From: Gemmatimonadota bacterium
GTDB lineage: Bacteria; Gemmatimonadota; Gemmatimonadetes; Longimicrobiales; RSA9
Assembly: GCA_019689775.1 (NCBI GenBank)
Contig: JADGGV010000235.1
Location: 1 to 6,612, forward strand
Length of the DNA stretch: 6,612 bases
Direction: 5' to 3'
Shown: positions 5,327-6,612 of the stretch, piece by piece
How the letters are laid out: the number at the start of each line of letters is the position of its first letter
Position numbering within the stretch: the stretch's first letter is position 1
Notes under the pieces: generated by a model
Databases searched by the model: none
Told to the model about the DNA's origin: nothing
Seen by the model: the letters and a program-made list of their open reading frames with translations, nothing else
Made by a program: the position numbers and the translations under genes

Positions 5327-5402
5327 GCCGGCGGGCGCCGCAGCCGGCGCTCGCGTCCGACGCCAACGTCCGGCGCCGCGCCCGGCACCGATGCCCGCCG
5401 GC
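5327..5402. terminator. Possible terminator between convergent genes
   Basis: GCCGGCGGGC (5327-5336) is exactly complementary to GCCCGCCGGC (5393-5402), with a 56-base GC-rich spacer that can itself fold. It occupies the 96-base gap between two converging stop codons, where a bidirectional terminator is expected. There is no T-run on either strand, and chance pairing is likely in DNA this rich in GC. Confidence 0.25.
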
Positions 5403-5411
5403 GCGCCGCCC

Positions 5412-6612
5412 CTACCGACTGAACCAGTACGCCACCTTCACCAGGAACGTGTTCGCCGGGTGCAGCGAGAAGAGGTCGCTGTACTCCTGGCGCCAGGAAC
5501 GGTCGGACGCCACGCCGTCCGCGCCGTCGCGGGCGTGCGTCCAGACGACGTACAGCGTCGAGCCCGGCGAGTACTCCCAGCGCAGCACGGCGTTCGAGCG
5601 GAGCTGGCGGAAGTCGAAACCGGTGGCGTTGCCGTCCGGCGGCGTGTAGGGGCGGAACCGGTCCCCGTACGCCGGCGCGCGCGGATCGTCGCTCAGCTCG
5701 CGGATCCGTGAGTAGCGGCCGGTGCTCGTGAACGGCTCCGCGTAGATGTCGAACGTCAGTGTGGGCGACGCCGCGTACGACAGGCGCGTGCTGAACGAGA
5801 CCGTGCGCTGGTCGAGGTGCGCGAACGTGTAGTGCGTGGCGCCGACGGCGTCCGTGAAGTTGCCGTACCACTGCGCGTCGTCGACGTTGTGCGTGATGCT
5901 GGCGCCGAGGCTCGCCTGAAGCCGCGTCGACAGCCGGAAGTCCGCGCTCGGGCTGATGTTGACGGACGCGGAGCGCCCCTCGTCGCCTCGCCAGAGGTTG
6001 AGCCAGAGGTACGGGACGACGGTCCTCCGGTCGTCACCGTTGACGCCGAACCAGGAACTCAGCGACGGGGAGCGGCGCAGCGCCGGCCCGCCGCGGCTGC
6101 ACCGGTCGCACGCCGTCCCGCCGAGCTGCCCCAGCGTGCCGCCGGCGTGCACCGACCAGTTGTTGCGCAGCCCGATGTGGACGTTCGTGTTCGCGGCCGT
6201 CTCCAGCCGCAGCCCGTCCGTCGTCCACGTGTTCCATTGGTTGACGTTCCACTGGAGCCACTTGTAGATCCAGCGCGGCTTGCGGAAGCTCAGCGCGGCC
6301 CACGTGTTCCAGCTCTGCACGTCCGCGCGCTGGAGGTAGCCCAGGTCGTTCGGCTCGAACCCCGCCGACTGCCGCTCCAGCGCCGTCTCGAAGCGCGTCA
6401 CCCCGCCGCCGTACTTCCCGAAGATCAGCTCCTGCGACACGCCCGTGAGCGACGTCCGCGTCGGATCGTAGCGCTTCGGGCCGTCCGGCCGCTGGTAGCC
6501 GTGCACGCTGCTGCGCTGCGTCGCCGCGATCGCTTCCGGCGTGCCCGCGACCCGGCTGCCGACCAGCGCCCCCGAGACCTGATAGCGCCCCCCGCCGAAC
6601 CGGTGCCGGAAC
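5412..6612 (-). CDS. DUF5916-type protein, C-terminal barrel region (5' end beyond window)
   Basis: The frame is open from the right edge (6612) to TAG at 5414-5412, giving 399 visible residues. The 5' end lies outside, so the in-frame GTG at 6506 is internal and codes for valine. Motifs typical of DUF5916 proteins are visible: GTPEAIAATQRSS near the edge, YDPTRTSLTG, the repeated W-N-x-W pattern (QWNVNQWNTWT), RGGPALRR, AEPFTSTGRYS, and the end block RSNAVLRWEYSPGSTLYVVWT before NTFLVKVAYWFSR. Alternating aromatic and polar strands and the aromatic C-terminus suggest an outer-membrane beta barrel. Family members usually have an N-terminal CBM9-like domain, presumably encoded to the right. 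The role is unknown; surface carbohydrate or polymer handling has been suggested by domain content. A CDRC motif lies at 6110-6099. The gene converges on the 375-residue protein gene, so they are separate units. Confidence 0.88.
   Translation of the reverse strand, partial: FRHRFGGGRYQVSGALVGSRVAGTPEAIAATQRSSVHGYQRPDGPKRYDPTRTSLTGVSQELIFGKYGGGVTRFETALERQSAGFEPNDLGYLQRADVQSWNTWAALSFRKPRWIYKWLQWNVNQWNTWTTDGLRLETAANTNVHIGLRNNWSVHAGGTLGQLGGTACDRCSRGGPALRRSPSLSSWFGVNGDDRRTVVPYLWLNLWRGDEGRSASVNISPSADFRLSTRLQASLGASITHNVDDAQWYGNFTDAVGATHYTFAHLDQRTVSFSTRLSYAASPTLTFDIYAEPFTSTGRYSRIRELSDDPRAPAYGDRFRPYTPPDGNATGFDFRQLRSNAVLRWEYSPGSTLYVVWTHARDGADGVASDRSWRQEYSDLFSLHPANTFLVKVAYWFSR

Noticed and set aside
3833..5422. 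529-residue + strand frame overlapping the 375-residue protein
   Set aside because: Over 4188-5315 it is the shifted frame of the supported gene and becomes almost purely Arg/Ala/Gly/Pro, the signature of a shadow frame in GC-rich DNA.

Overview
The window is high-GC DNA, with G or C at most third codon positions. It probably comes from an uncultured Gram-negative (diderm) bacterium assembled from short reads. A membrane-fusion adaptor tail and an outer-membrane-barrel-type protein point to two membranes. The protein families fit groups such as Gemmatimonadota or Acidobacteriota, but the phylum is an inference and there is no rRNA or other marker here. The left end is not genomic: bases 1-52 closely match an Illumina Nextera i7 adapter, so native sequence starts at about base 53.

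Bases 53-3197 hold a + strand operon for a MacAB-type tripartite ABC exporter. It contains the C-terminus of a periplasmic adaptor, an ATPase, and two different FtsX/MacB-fold permeases. Each of the three junctions is the same 4-base ATGA stop/start overlap, so the genes are probably translationally coupled. A perfect 16-bp inverted repeat follows the last stop codon and probably ends the operon.

Bases 3329-3748 hold a small YCII/DGPF-domain protein with its own strong ribosome binding site. The roughly 440 bases after it (3749-4187) have no convincing gene. They contain an approximately 299-bp segment bounded by imperfect 32-bp inverted repeats rich in CTCYGTG heptamers, with a long imperfect palindrome inside. 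This looks like a dispersed intergenic repeat or a MITE-like element. A sigma70-like promoter lies just beyond its right end.

Bases 4188-5315 encode a 375-residue protein that I cannot assign to any family; it is the main unknown of the window. It converges on a minus-strand gene (5412 to beyond the right edge) encoding the C-terminal barrel part of a DUF5916-type protein.

Apart from the exporter operon, the genes look like independent units. I see no CRISPR array, tRNA, rRNA, integrase or transposase, and no convincing defence system.
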